Shown in pieces: positions 17,004-24,771 of a stretch of DNA of 42,449 bases. How positions within the stretch are numbered: the stretch's first letter is position 1; each line of letters opens with the position of its first letter. The position numbers and the translations under genes are program-made. Below the pieces are notes generated by a model. It saw nothing but the letters and a program-made list of their open reading frames with translations. It had not been told where the DNA came from and did no database searches. The stretch covers positions 1 to 42,449 of the forward strand of contig JAKFXY010000064.1 in assembly GCA_021731165.1 (NCBI GenBank). The letters run 5' to 3'. The DNA comes from Acidobacteriota bacterium (lineage in GTDB: Bacteria; Acidobacteriota; Vicinamibacteria; Vicinamibacterales; UBA2999).

Positions 17004-18305
17004 CACAACCGCCGTGTCGGTCGTCGCCAGCCCCTTGTCGATGATCGCGAACCCCTCGCGTAACTCATCCTCCGTGATCGTCAGCGGCGGGTTCGTAAAG
17101 AAGTAGTTCCACCGCACGAGCGTGTAGAGCCCTTCCTGCCGGAAGAACCTGCCGAGGGCAGCCATCTCCGGCGAGCTGCCGTTGAACGGAGCCATCGGCT
17201 CCCGCGTCTGGCGATTCCGCACCAGCTCCACGATACCGAAGAGGCCAATCGAGCGGACGGCGCCAACCGATAGGTGCCGCGCCGCGAGATCGGCGAGCAG
17301 CGACGCCATCACGTCTCCCGTGCGCTTAGCCTTTTCGACGATCGCGTCCTCTTCCATCACAGCGATCGTCGCCAGCGCCGACGCGCAAGCCACGGGATGG
17401 CTGTTGTACGTCAGGCCGCCTGGAAATGGCGTGTTCTTGAAATGCTCTGCGATCGTCCGCCTGATCCCGACGGCGCCGAGTTGCCCGTACGCGCTTGTCA
17501 GCCCCTTGGCCATCGTCATGATGTCGGGGACCACGTTCCAGTGGTTCACGGCGAACCATTCGCCGGTCCTGCCGAAGCCGGTCATCACTTCGTCGGCGAT
17601 CATGAGGATCCCGTACTTGTCACAGAGAGCACGGATGCCCTGCAGGTAGCCATCTGGCGGAATGAGGATGCCGTTGGTCCCGGTGACCGTTTCGAGGACA
17701 AAGGCGGCAATCGTGCCTGGCCCTTCGAGCTGGACGACCTCTTCGATGTATCGCAGCGAGGCCTCCGCGGTGTCCCATCCCTGGGCGATTCCGTGGTACG
17801 GATCAAGCACGTGCACGATGCCGGGCATCGACGGCTGGCTCCAGCGCCGAGGATCGCCGGTGGCTCCGATCACGCCGCCCGTAGCACCGTGGTAGGAGCG
17901 GTACCGGGCGAGGATCTTCTGCCGCCCCGTGACCGCGCGCGCGATCTTGAACGCGTTCTCGTTGGCCTCAGCGCCACCGTTGGTGAAAAAGAAGACGTCG
18001 ATGTCACCTGGGCAAAGCTCCGCGAGCTTGGCGCCAAGGCGCGCGCGCGGCTCGGTGGCCATGAACGGACTCACATACGCCAGCGCCTCGACCTGTTCCT
18101 GAATGGCCCGAATGACACGGAGATCCCCGTGGCCGATATTCACGCACATCAACTGGCTGTTGAAGTCGAGGAAGCGCTTCCCCTCGGGCGTCCAAAAATG
18201 AACGCCTTTGGCTCCAGACACCGGAAGCGGATCAACCGCGTCCTGTGCCGACCACTCGTAGATGGTGTGCTTCTTCGAGAGCGCGACGATCTCGTCACCG
18301 GTCAT
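17001..18305 (-). CDS. Class III omega-amino acid aminotransferase (probable beta-alanine:pyruvate type)
   Basis: This PLP enzyme moves the amino group of an omega-amino acid to a keto acid. The fold-type I signatures are present: FFFTNGGAEANENAFK for phosphate binding, ADEVMTGFGRTGEWF with Asp238, and the Schiff-base lysine in MTMAKGLTSAYG (Lys267). The length of 434 residues is normal. It is the last gene of the minus-strand cluster mmsA-amidohydrolase-dihydropyrimidinase-aminotransferase. That context makes beta-alanine (or 3-aminoisobutyrate) the likely donor, giving malonate semialdehyde for MmsA; the substrate is inferred from neighbours. A repeat-bearing gap of 70 bases separates it from dihydropyrimidinase, and GGAGACAC lies just before the ATG. 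Confidence 0.88.
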   Translation of the reverse strand: MTGDEIVALSKKHTIYEWSAQDAVDPLPVSGAKGVHFWTPEGKRFLDFNSQLMCVNIGHGDLRVIRAIQEQVEALAYVSPFMATEPRARLGAKLAELCPGDIDVFFFTNGGAEANENAFKIARAVTGRQKILARYRSYHGATGGVIGATGDPRRWSQPSMPGIVHVLDPYHGIAQGWDTAEASLRYIEEVVQLEGPGTIAAFVLETVTGTNGILIPPDGYLQGIRALCDKYGILMIADEVMTGFGRTGEWFAVNHWNVVPDIMTMAKGLTSAYGQLGAVGIRRTIAEHFKNTPFPGGLTYNSHPVACASALATIAVMEEDAIVEKAKRTGDVMASLLADLAARHLSVGAVRSIGLFGIVELVRNRQTREPMAPFNGSSPEMAALGRFFRQEGLYTLVRWNYFFTNPPLTITEDELREGFAIIDKGLATTDTAVV

Positions 18306-18316
18306 GTGTCTCCCTC

Positions 18317-18374
18317 AGGCGGACCTGAAGGCCCGCCTCCACACTGCCCGTAGGGGCGGGTCTTCAGACCCGCC
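18317..18374. repeat. Double palindromic intergenic repeat (copy 1)
   Basis: Two hairpins lie side by side. The first is AGGCGGACC, TGAA, GGCCCGCCT with one mismatch; the second is the near-perfect 20-base palindrome GGCGGGTCTTCAGACCCGCC (18355-18374). It fills the gap between dihydropyrimidinase and the aminotransferase. The same pair of hairpins occurs at 40568-40613 in the ribosomal protein operon. Confidence 0.8.
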
Positions 18375-18375
18375 T

Positions 18376-19749
18376 TCATCTGGAACTCCTTTTCAGGAAC
18401 GATCCGCCACCGGCCCGACCGGTAAACTTCCCGCCGTCGATCACAACGCTCCCGCGCGAAATAACGGTCTCCGTGGCCCCTGTGACCTCGCGTCCCTCGT
18501 ATGGGTTGTAGTCCACCTTCATGTGGAGCGTGCGGGCGGACAGACGGAGCTTCTTCTCCGGGTCGAATACCACGATGTCGGCGTCCGAGCCTGGCGCGAT
18601 CGTCCCCTTCTTCGGAAAGAGGCCGAAAATCTTCGCCGGCGACGTGGATGTGAGCTCGACGAAGCGGTTGAGCGAGATCCGGCCGGCTCGAACGCCGCCG
18701 TCGTACACGAGGCTCATCCGCGTCTCGATGCCCGGTGCGCCGTTGGGGATCTTCGAGAAGTCGTCCTTCCCAATCTCCTTCTGCTCCTTCATGCAGAACG
18801 GGCAATGGTCGGTGGAGATGACCTGCAGGTCGTTGAACGCAAGCCCGCGCCACAGTTTGTCCTGCGTCTCTCTTGCACGAAGCGGCGGGCTCATGACGTA
18901 CTTGGCTCCGTCGAAGCCTGGCTCCTCGTAGTTGTCGTACGAGAGAAACAGATACTGCGGGCACGTTTCGGCATGCGCGGGCAGCCCTCGGTCGCGAGCC
19001 TCGGTGACCATGTCGAGTGCCTCGGCAGCCGACAGGTGCACCACGTAGATCGGCACGTCCGCCATCTCCGCCAGCGCGATCGCGCGATGAGTGGCTTCCG
19101 CCTCCGCGCGCGCCGGTCGCGTGAGCGCGTGGTACTTCGGCGCGGTCTTCCCCTCGGCCAGCGCCCGCTGCACCAGCACATCGATGACGCCGCCGTTCTC
19201 GGCGTGCATGCAGATGGTGCCGCCATTCTTCCCGGTGCGCAGCAGGGCTCTGAAGATGCTCGCGTCGTCGAGCATGAAGACGCCGGGGTAGGCCATGAAC
19301 AGCTTGAATGAGGTCACGCCCTGGCGGACCAGCGCATCCATCTCCAGTTCAACTTGGTCGGAGAGGTCCGTGATGATCATGTGGAACCCGTAGTCGATCG
19401 CGGCTTTCCCCTCCGCCTTCTTCATCCACGCCTCCCAGGCGTGGTGCAGCGTCTGGCCCTTGTACTGGATGGCGAAGTCCACCACAGTCGTGGTGCCGCC
19501 GTGTGCCGCGGCAATGGTCCCTGACTCGAAGTCGTCTGCCGACGTCGACCCACCGAACGGCATGTCCAGGTGCGTGTGGACGTCGATGCCGCCAGGAAGC
19601 AGGTACTTCCCCGTGGCATCGATCACGCGGTCGGCCTGCATCGTGAGCGCCGTCCCGATGGTGGAGACGGTCTCTCCCTCGACAAGCACGTCTCCCCGGT
19701 ACAGGTCTGAGGCGGTGACGATCGTCCCGCCCTTGATGAGAAGACTCAT
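18376..19749 (-). CDS. hydA: Dihydropyrimidinase (D-hydantoinase family)
   Basis: The enzyme opens 5,6-dihydrouracil or dihydrothymine to the N-carbamoyl-beta-amino acid. The amidohydrolase metal site is complete: DVHTHLDMP (His58, His60), the carboxylated lysine in SFKLFMAYPG (Lys149), MHAENG (His182), VVHLSA (His238) and ISTDHCPF (Asp314). About 457 residues from the ATG at 19749, the standard length. This start overlaps the stop of the upstream amidohydrolase as ATGA, which argues for translational coupling and against the longer frame to 19809. The C-terminus has the SLVYDGGVRAGRIS and VDYNPYEGREV segments typical of the family. Confidence 0.94.
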   Translation of the reverse strand: MSLLIKGGTIVTASDLYRGDVLVEGETVSTIGTALTMQADRVIDATGKYLLPGGIDVHTHLDMPFGGSTSADDFESGTIAAAHGGTTTVVDFAIQYKGQTLHHAWEAWMKKAEGKAAIDYGFHMIITDLSDQVELEMDALVRQGVTSFKLFMAYPGVFMLDDASIFRALLRTGKNGGTICMHAENGGVIDVLVQRALAEGKTAPKYHALTRPARAEAEATHRAIALAEMADVPIYVVHLSAAEALDMVTEARDRGLPAHAETCPQYLFLSYDNYEEPGFDGAKYVMSPPLRARETQDKLWRGLAFNDLQVISTDHCPFCMKEQKEIGKDDFSKIPNGAPGIETRMSLVYDGGVRAGRISLNRFVELTSTSPAKIFGLFPKKGTIAPGSDADIVVFDPEKKLRLSARTLHMKVDYNPYEGREVTGATETVISRGSVVIDGGKFTGRAGGGSFLKRSSR

Positions 19750-20618
19750 GGGAGCAGTTCCGCGATCGGCCCGTAGGTTTCTGGCCTGCGGTCGCGATAG
19801 AACTGCCACACGCGCCTGATCTCCTCAATCATGTCGAGATCCATTTCAGCGGTGATGAGCTCGTCCTTGTCCTCAGACGCCACCGTCAGAAAGTTGCCGC
19901 GCGGATCGACGAAGTATGACGACCCGTAGAAGCGGCCGATGTTCCAGGGCGCCTCGGTACCCACGCGATTGCTGCACGCCATGAAGTAGCCGTTGGCCAC
20001 GGCGTGCGCCGGCTGCTCGAGCTTCCAGAGATATTGCGACAGGCCGGCCACCGTTGCCGACGGGTTGAAGACGATTTCCGCGCCGTTGAGGCCCAGCAGC
20101 CGCGCGCCCTCTGGAAAATGGCGATCGTAGCAGATGTAAACGCCGACCTTCGCGTAACGCGTCTGGAATACCGGGTAGCCGAGGTTCCCCGGCTTGAAGA
20201 AGTACTTCTCCCAGAAGCCCGAGGTGTGGGGGATGTGAGTCTTGCGGTACTTGCCGAGGTAGGTACCGTCGTTGTCGTACACCGCGGCGGTGTTGTAGTA
20301 GACGCCAGCCGCTTCGCGCTCGTAGACCGGCACGACCATCGCCATCTTGTACTTCCTAGCGTAGGTGGCCATGAGCTCGGTTGTCGGCCCGGGCACCGAT
20401 TCGGCGATGTCGTACCAGCGAGCATCCTGCGACGGGCAGAAGTACGGGCCGCTGAAGATCTCCTCCAAGCCAAGGATCTGAACGCCTCGCTTGCCGGCTT
20501 CTTCAATCAGCGGCAGGTGCACATCGATGGCCGCCTGGCGGACCTTCTCGATAGGCGCGTCGGGATCGGTGACCGGTGCGGCTGCCTGAATCAGGCCGCC
20601 AAGAACCTTGCGGGGCAT
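19746..20618 (-). CDS. N-carbamoyl-beta-alanine amidohydrolase (beta-ureidopropionase), nitrilase superfamily
   Basis: This hydrolase releases beta-alanine, CO2 and ammonia from N-carbamoyl-beta-alanine, the third step of the reductive pathway. The nitrilase triad is visible as Glu53 (LEEIFSGPYF), Lys126 (KYRKTHIPH) and Cys163 (YICYDRHFPE). About 290 residues, normal for the beta-ureidopropionase branch. The ATG at 20618 shares its A with the mmsA stop codon (TGATG) and follows GAGGTGG, so it is preferred over the GTG at 20627. The 3' end overlaps the dihydropyrimidinase start by four bases. Cytoplasmic; the substrate is assigned from similarity and the neighbouring dihydropyrimidinase. Confidence 0.9.
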   Translation of the reverse strand: MPRKVLGGLIQAAAPVTDPDAPIEKVRQAAIDVHLPLIEEAGKRGVQILGLEEIFSGPYFCPSQDARWYDIAESVPGPTTELMATYARKYKMAMVVPVYEREAAGVYYNTAAVYDNDGTYLGKYRKTHIPHTSGFWEKYFFKPGNLGYPVFQTRYAKVGVYICYDRHFPEGARLLGLNGAEIVFNPSATVAGLSQYLWKLEQPAHAVANGYFMACSNRVGTEAPWNIGRFYGSSYFVDPRGNFLTVASEDKDELITAEMDLDMIEEIRRVWQFYRDRRPETYGPIAELLP

Positions 20619-22060
20619 CAGAACCACCTCGATATGGTGACCTTCTTGTCCGTGTAGAACTCGAACGCGTCGCGGCCGTGGACCTTCAGATCGCCGAAGA
20701 AGCTGTCGCGCGCGCCGCCGAACGGGAAGTAGGACATCGGGGCGGCGACGCCGATGTTGACGCCAACCATCGAAGCCGTCGCGCGGTGCGCGAACTCGCG
20801 CGCCGCCTTGCCGCTCGACGTGAAGATCGAGGTGGCGTTGGCGTTGGGGTGCGCGTACATCATGCGGAACGCCTCGTCGAGATCCTTGACCGGAGCCACC
20901 GTGGCGACGGGCCCGAAGATTTCCTCGTGGCCAATGCTCATCGACGCCGACACCTGGTCGAACACACTCGGGCCGACGAAGAAGCCGCTTTTCGGCAACG
21001 AGCGCTTGCGGCCGTCAGCGACGAGCGTCGCGCCTTCCCTCACCCCCGCCTCGACGTAGCCGAGCACGCGGTTGCGGTGGCGCGCACTGATGACCGGCCC
21101 CATGTCGATCCCCGGCTCGAGGCCGTCACCCACCTTCAGTGATTCGGCGGTCGCTACCAAGCGGTCGCGCACATCCGGGTGCGACGGCCCGACCGGCACC
21201 AGGATGCTCCCGGCCAGACACCGCTCGCCCGCACAGCCGAAAAACGACTCGCTGATAATCGGCATCGCGCGATCAAGGTCGGCGTCCGGCATGACGACGA
21301 TGAAGTTTTTGGCGCCGCCGAGGGCCTGCACACGCTTGCCGGCATGGGTCGCACGCTGGTAGATGTGGCGAGCCACCGTGGTCGAGCCGACGAACGACAC
21401 CGCCTTGATACCCGGGTGATCGCAGATGGCCTCGGCCACGTCCTTGCCGCCATTGACCAAGTTCACGACCCCGGGCGGCAGATCGCACTCCTCCAACAAC
21501 CGAAACATGCGCTGCATCGACAGCGGCACCTGCTCGGATGGCTTGAGGACAAAGGTATTGCCGCAGACCACGGCGAACGGCAGGAACCAGAGCGGAACCA
21601 TCGCCGGGAAGTTGAACGGCGCAATCGCCGCGCACACGCCAATCGGCTGCTTCATCACCGTGCAATCGATGTTGGCGGCGATATTCTCGAGACCGTAGCC
21701 CATGAGCATCGACGGTCCGCCGCAGGCAACCTCGACGCATTCGATGGCCCGACGCAGGCTACCCCGCGACTCGTCGAGCGTCTTGCCGTGCTCGGTCGTG
21801 ACCAGCCGCGCCAGCTCCTCGAAGTGATCCTCGAGCCGCTGCTTGAAGGCGAACATCGTGCGGGCGCGGACAACCGGGGGCGTTTCGCTCCAACCCGGAA
21901 AGGCCGCGGCGGCGGCTTGGACCGCAGCGTCCACGTTCATTGCGCTGGACATCGGGGTGCGCGCGATGACCTCACCGCGGGCAGGATTGTGCACATCGAG
22001 CCACTCTGTGGCCGACGCGGGCGTCCAGCGCCCACCGATGTAGTTCGACAGCAGTTCCAT
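20618..22060 (-). CDS. mmsA: CoA-acylating (methyl)malonate-semialdehyde dehydrogenase
   Basis: MmsA-type aldehyde dehydrogenases turn malonate or methylmalonate semialdehyde into acetyl- or propionyl-CoA with NAD and CoA, releasing CO2. The 480 residues carry IAPFNFPAMVPLWF (Asn149), VLKPSEQVPLSMQR, FVGSTTVARHIY and the catalytic cysteine in GERCLAG (Cys281). A final PFGGARDSFFGDL segment is also typical. First gene of the minus-strand catabolic operon. No Shine-Dalgarno precedes the ATG; instead a TATAAT hexamer ends 8 bases upstream, so translation may be leaderless. In this operon the natural substrate is most likely malonate semialdehyde from beta-alanine. Confidence 0.93.
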   Translation of the reverse strand: MELLSNYIGGRWTPASATEWLDVHNPARGEVIARTPMSSAMNVDAAVQAAAAAFPGWSETPPVVRARTMFAFKQRLEDHFEELARLVTTEHGKTLDESRGSLRRAIECVEVACGGPSMLMGYGLENIAANIDCTVMKQPIGVCAAIAPFNFPAMVPLWFLPFAVVCGNTFVLKPSEQVPLSMQRMFRLLEECDLPPGVVNLVNGGKDVAEAICDHPGIKAVSFVGSTTVARHIYQRATHAGKRVQALGGAKNFIVVMPDADLDRAMPIISESFFGCAGERCLAGSILVPVGPSHPDVRDRLVATAESLKVGDGLEPGIDMGPVISARHRNRVLGYVEAGVREGATLVADGRKRSLPKSGFFVGPSVFDQVSASMSIGHEEIFGPVATVAPVKDLDEAFRMMYAHPNANATSIFTSSGKAAREFAHRATASMVGVNIGVAAPMSYFPFGGARDSFFGDLKVHGRDAFEFYTDKKVTISRWF

Positions 22061-22108
22061 GACGCCAAATTATAGTGAGTTATAGTGGCCCTTTCCGGGA
22101 GGCTATCC
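22061..22108. promoter_or_regulatory. Divergent promoter region between mmsA and preA
   Basis: Only 48 bases separate the two start codons. On the minus strand TATAAT (22074-22069) sits 8 bases before the mmsA ATG. On the plus strand TTATAGTG occurs twice, 10 bases apart (22070 and 22080), offering TATAGT -10 candidates for preA, whose GGGAGG ribosome binding site lies at 22098-22102. No convincing -35 TTGACA is seen. The direct repeat could also be a regulator site. Confidence 0.5.
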
Positions 22109-23275
22109 ATGGCCGCGCAATTGGCCGTCACGTTCACCGGGCTGCGGTTCGAGAACCCGTTCCTGCTCGCCTCGGCTCCGCCGACCGAGTCGGACGCCAA
22201 CATCATGCGCGCGTTCGACGCGGGCTGGGGCGGCGTGGTCACCAAGACGATTGGGCTCCACCCTGTGGTGAATGTCGCAGGCCCCAAGACGAAGTTCCTG
22301 CGCGCCAGCGCCAACTCGACGTACCTGTCGATGCAGAAACGGCCGGGCACGGCGCTGCATTCGTCCTGGAACTGGGAGCTCATCTCCGACAAGACGCTCG
22401 ACTGGTGGGTGCCGCGGATCGCCCGCATCAAACAGGCATACCCCTCGCGAATCCTGGTGGCGTCAATCATGGCGGGCTCTGGCAGCGACGAGGAGCTCCG
22501 ACATTGGCAGACGCTTGCCAAGGCCTGCCAGGATGAAGGCGCCGACGCGCTCGAGCTCAACCTCTCCTGCCCGCACATGGACCGCGCGGACATGGGGTCG
22601 AATATCGGCAAGGACCAAGAACTCATCTCCATCGTCGCGCAGGTGGTTCACGAGGTGGCGCGCGTGCCCGTCTGGGCCAAGCTCACACCGTCCACCACCG
22701 ACATCGTCTTGGAGGCGCGCGGAGCGTTTCTCGGTGGCGCCGACGCCATCACTTCGTCGAACACCTTCCCGTCGCTGCCCCTGATCGATCCGGATACCCT
22801 CGACTTCGAGATGAACGTGGATGGCTACGTGTCGAGCGGTGGGCTCGGTGGCCCGGCAATCCTCCCGCTTTCAATGGCGAAGATGGCGCAGCTGACGCAG
22901 GCGTTTCCGGACAAGGCCTTCTCGGGCATCGGCGGAATCGCAGAGTTCGCCCACGCCTTGAACTACTTTCTGCTCGGTTGCGGCACGGTGCAGGTGTGCA
23001 CGGCGGCAATGCTCGATCATGCGATCGGCCCGAATGTGATCAAGGGACTGATCGAGGGGATGCGCAGCGCGATGGAGCGCCACGGCTGGTCATCTCTGGA
23101 GGATTTCCGAGGCCTGCGCCGCGACCATGTTGTTACGCATTCGAAGATCAGACGCCCGGATGCCAAGGCGTACCACGGCGGGTACGAAGCCGAGGGCTAT
23201 GCTGCCTCAGATGCTGCCACCGACGCCGTAGCCGATGCGGCGACCGGCGCGACAATGAAACCTGCCTCGCGCTGA
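22109..23275 (+). CDS. preA: Dihydropyrimidine dehydrogenase catalytic subunit PreA-like, lacking Fe-S domain
   Basis: PreA reduces uracil or thymine to the 5,6-dihydro form on FMN. The TIM-barrel of the dihydroorotate dehydrogenase superfamily is clear: GLRFENPFLLASAPP, GWGGVVTKTIG, NLSCPHMDRADMGSNIG (about 151-167), AKLTPSTTDIV, ITSSNTFPSL and SGIGGI. The ATG at 22109 follows GGGAGG; 388 residues. E. coli PreA carries a C-terminal pair of 4Fe-4S motifs; here the chain ends in an Ala/Thr/Asp-rich tail (about 361-388) with no cysteine clusters. No preT flavoprotein gene is in the window. The electron route is therefore unclear. The NCS1 transporter starts four bases after the stop codon. Confidence 0.88.
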   Translation: MAAQLAVTFTGLRFENPFLLASAPPTESDANIMRAFDAGWGGVVTKTIGLHPVVNVAGPKTKFLRASANSTYLSMQKRPGTALHSSWNWELISDKTLDWWVPRIARIKQAYPSRILVASIMAGSGSDEELRHWQTLAKACQDEGADALELNLSCPHMDRADMGSNIGKDQELISIVAQVVHEVARVPVWAKLTPSTTDIVLEARGAFLGGADAITSSNTFPSLPLIDPDTLDFEMNVDGYVSSGGLGGPAILPLSMAKMAQLTQAFPDKAFSGIGGIAEFAHALNYFLLGCGTVQVCTAAMLDHAIGPNVIKGLIEGMRSAMERHGWSSLEDFRGLRRDHVVTHSKIRRPDAKAYHGGYEAEGYAASDAATDAVADAATGATMKPASR

Positions 23276-23279
23276 CGCG

Positions 23280-24740
23280 ATGGCGGACACATCCACCAGG
23301 GATTTCGTCGAGCTGACCGACGACCTGTCCGGGAGCCCGCTCTGGAACCCGGATCTCGCACCGACGCTCCTCTCACAACGCACCTGGTCTACCTATCACA
23401 TTGCCGCGCTCTGGATTGGGATGAGCGTGGTCATCACGACCTACACCCTCGCCTCCGGACTGATGCAGCAGGGGATGCGTTGGTGGCAGGCGATGGTCGT
23501 CATCCTGCTCGGGAACATGATCGTCCTCGTGCCGATGATCCTGAACGCGCACGCTGGGACAAAGTACGGCGTGTCATTCCCGGTACTCTGCCGTGCTGCC
23601 TTCGGCGTGCGCGGCGCGAACGTGCCGGCGATCCTGCGCGCCCTGGTGGCGTGCGGCTGGTTCGGCATCCAGACATGGATTGGTGCCTTGGCACTGAATA
23701 CGCTGCTCGTGGCGGCCTGGCCCGATTGGGCTCGTGTTCCTGCCGGCATCTGGATCTCGTTTGCGGCTTTCTGGCTCGTGCAGGTCTGGATCATCATCAA
23801 CGGGCTGGAAGGCATCAAGAAACTGGAAGGGTGGTCAGCGCCCCTGCTCCTCGGAGGCGGCGCGCTGTTGCTCGGATGGGCCATCGTCCGCGGCGGTGGA
23901 CTCGGGCGGATTCTGAGCGAGTCGGTGCGGCTGCAGACTGCGCAAACACCATTCTGGCAGCTCTTCCCCGCTGCGTTGACCGCCAATGTCGGCTACTGGG
24001 CCACGCTCAGCCTGAACATTCCCGACTTCACGCGATACGCGCGCAGCCAGCGCTCTCAGGCGCTCGGACAGGCGCTCGGGCTACCGGCCACGATGACGGC
24101 GTTCGCCTTCATCGGTGTGGCCGTCACGAGCGCGACGATCGTGCTGTTCGGGGAGGCGATCTGGGATCCGGTGGCGCTCATCGCCCGCATCGGCAGCCCG
24201 CCGGTGGTCATCTTCGGTGCGCTCATCGTGATGCTGGCGCAATTGACGACGAACATGGCCGCCAACGTCGTCTCGCCGGCCAACGATTTCTCGAGCCTCG
24301 CACCGCGTCGCATCAGCTATATGACAGGCGGCCTCATCACGGCGGCAATCGGGATCCTGATGATGCCGTGGCGGCTCTACGCAGACGCGGCGGCGTATAT
24401 TTTCACCTGGCTCATCGGCTACTCGAGCCTGATGGGGGCGATCGGCGGCATCCTCATCGCCGATTATTGGATCTTGCGACGCCGGGAGCTCTCGACCGTG
24501 GACCTCTTCAACCTCGACGGCCGCTACTCGTACAAGAACGGCGTCAACCCGCGCGCGATGATCGCGCTCACGCTCGCTATCCTGCCGGTTGTCCCCGGCT
24601 TCGTCCGCGCCGCGATGACGCCCGGCGGCCAGGTCGCGAATCCAACGTTCTTCGATCTGCTCTACACCTACGCCTGGTTCGTGACGTTCGGACTGAGCGC
24701 GGCGCTGTACCTGCTGATATCCCAACGCCGGCCCGACTGA
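23280..24740 (+). CDS. NCS1-family nucleobase:cation symporter
   Basis: The 486-residue protein has about twelve hydrophobic segments and the NCS1 signatures: an N-terminal SPLWNPDLAPT and RTWSTYHIAALWIGMSV, FPVLCRAAFGVRGANVPAILR, GWFGIQTWIG, NIPDFTRYARS, and VSPANDFSSLAPRRISY. Relatives include Mhp1 (hydantoin) and uracil/allantoin permeases, which use sodium or proton gradients. Being four bases behind preA and divergent from the ring-opening genes, it most probably imports uracil or thymine or a dihydropyrimidine. Inner membrane. The exact substrate is inferred from the neighbours. It converges with the CotH gene. Confidence 0.92.
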   Translation: MADTSTRDFVELTDDLSGSPLWNPDLAPTLLSQRTWSTYHIAALWIGMSVVITTYTLASGLMQQGMRWWQAMVVILLGNMIVLVPMILNAHAGTKYGVSFPVLCRAAFGVRGANVPAILRALVACGWFGIQTWIGALALNTLLVAAWPDWARVPAGIWISFAAFWLVQVWIIINGLEGIKKLEGWSAPLLLGGGALLLGWAIVRGGGLGRILSESVRLQTAQTPFWQLFPAALTANVGYWATLSLNIPDFTRYARSQRSQALGQALGLPATMTAFAFIGVAVTSATIVLFGEAIWDPVALIARIGSPPVVIFGALIVMLAQLTTNMAANVVSPANDFSSLAPRRISYMTGGLITAAIGILMMPWRLYADAAAYIFTWLIGYSSLMGAIGGILIADYWILRRRELSTVDLFNLDGRYSYKNGVNPRAMIALTLAILPVVPGFVRAAMTPGGQVANPTFFDLLYTYAWFVTFGLSAALYLLISQRRPD

Positions 24741-24771
24741 AGCCGGACCCCACTGGAGCTAAGTCCCGGTG

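Noticed and set aside
18302-18964. Minus-strand frame in the dihydropyrimidinase region
   Set aside because: It overlaps dihydropyrimidinase in another frame; the metal-site residues lie in the annotated frame.
22559-22618. Loss of the catalytic loop cysteine in PreA as a sign of inactivity
   Set aside because: The loop DMGSNIG lacks the cysteine of mammalian enzymes, but as far as I recall bacterial PreA loops also vary here, so inactivity cannot be concluded without an alignment.
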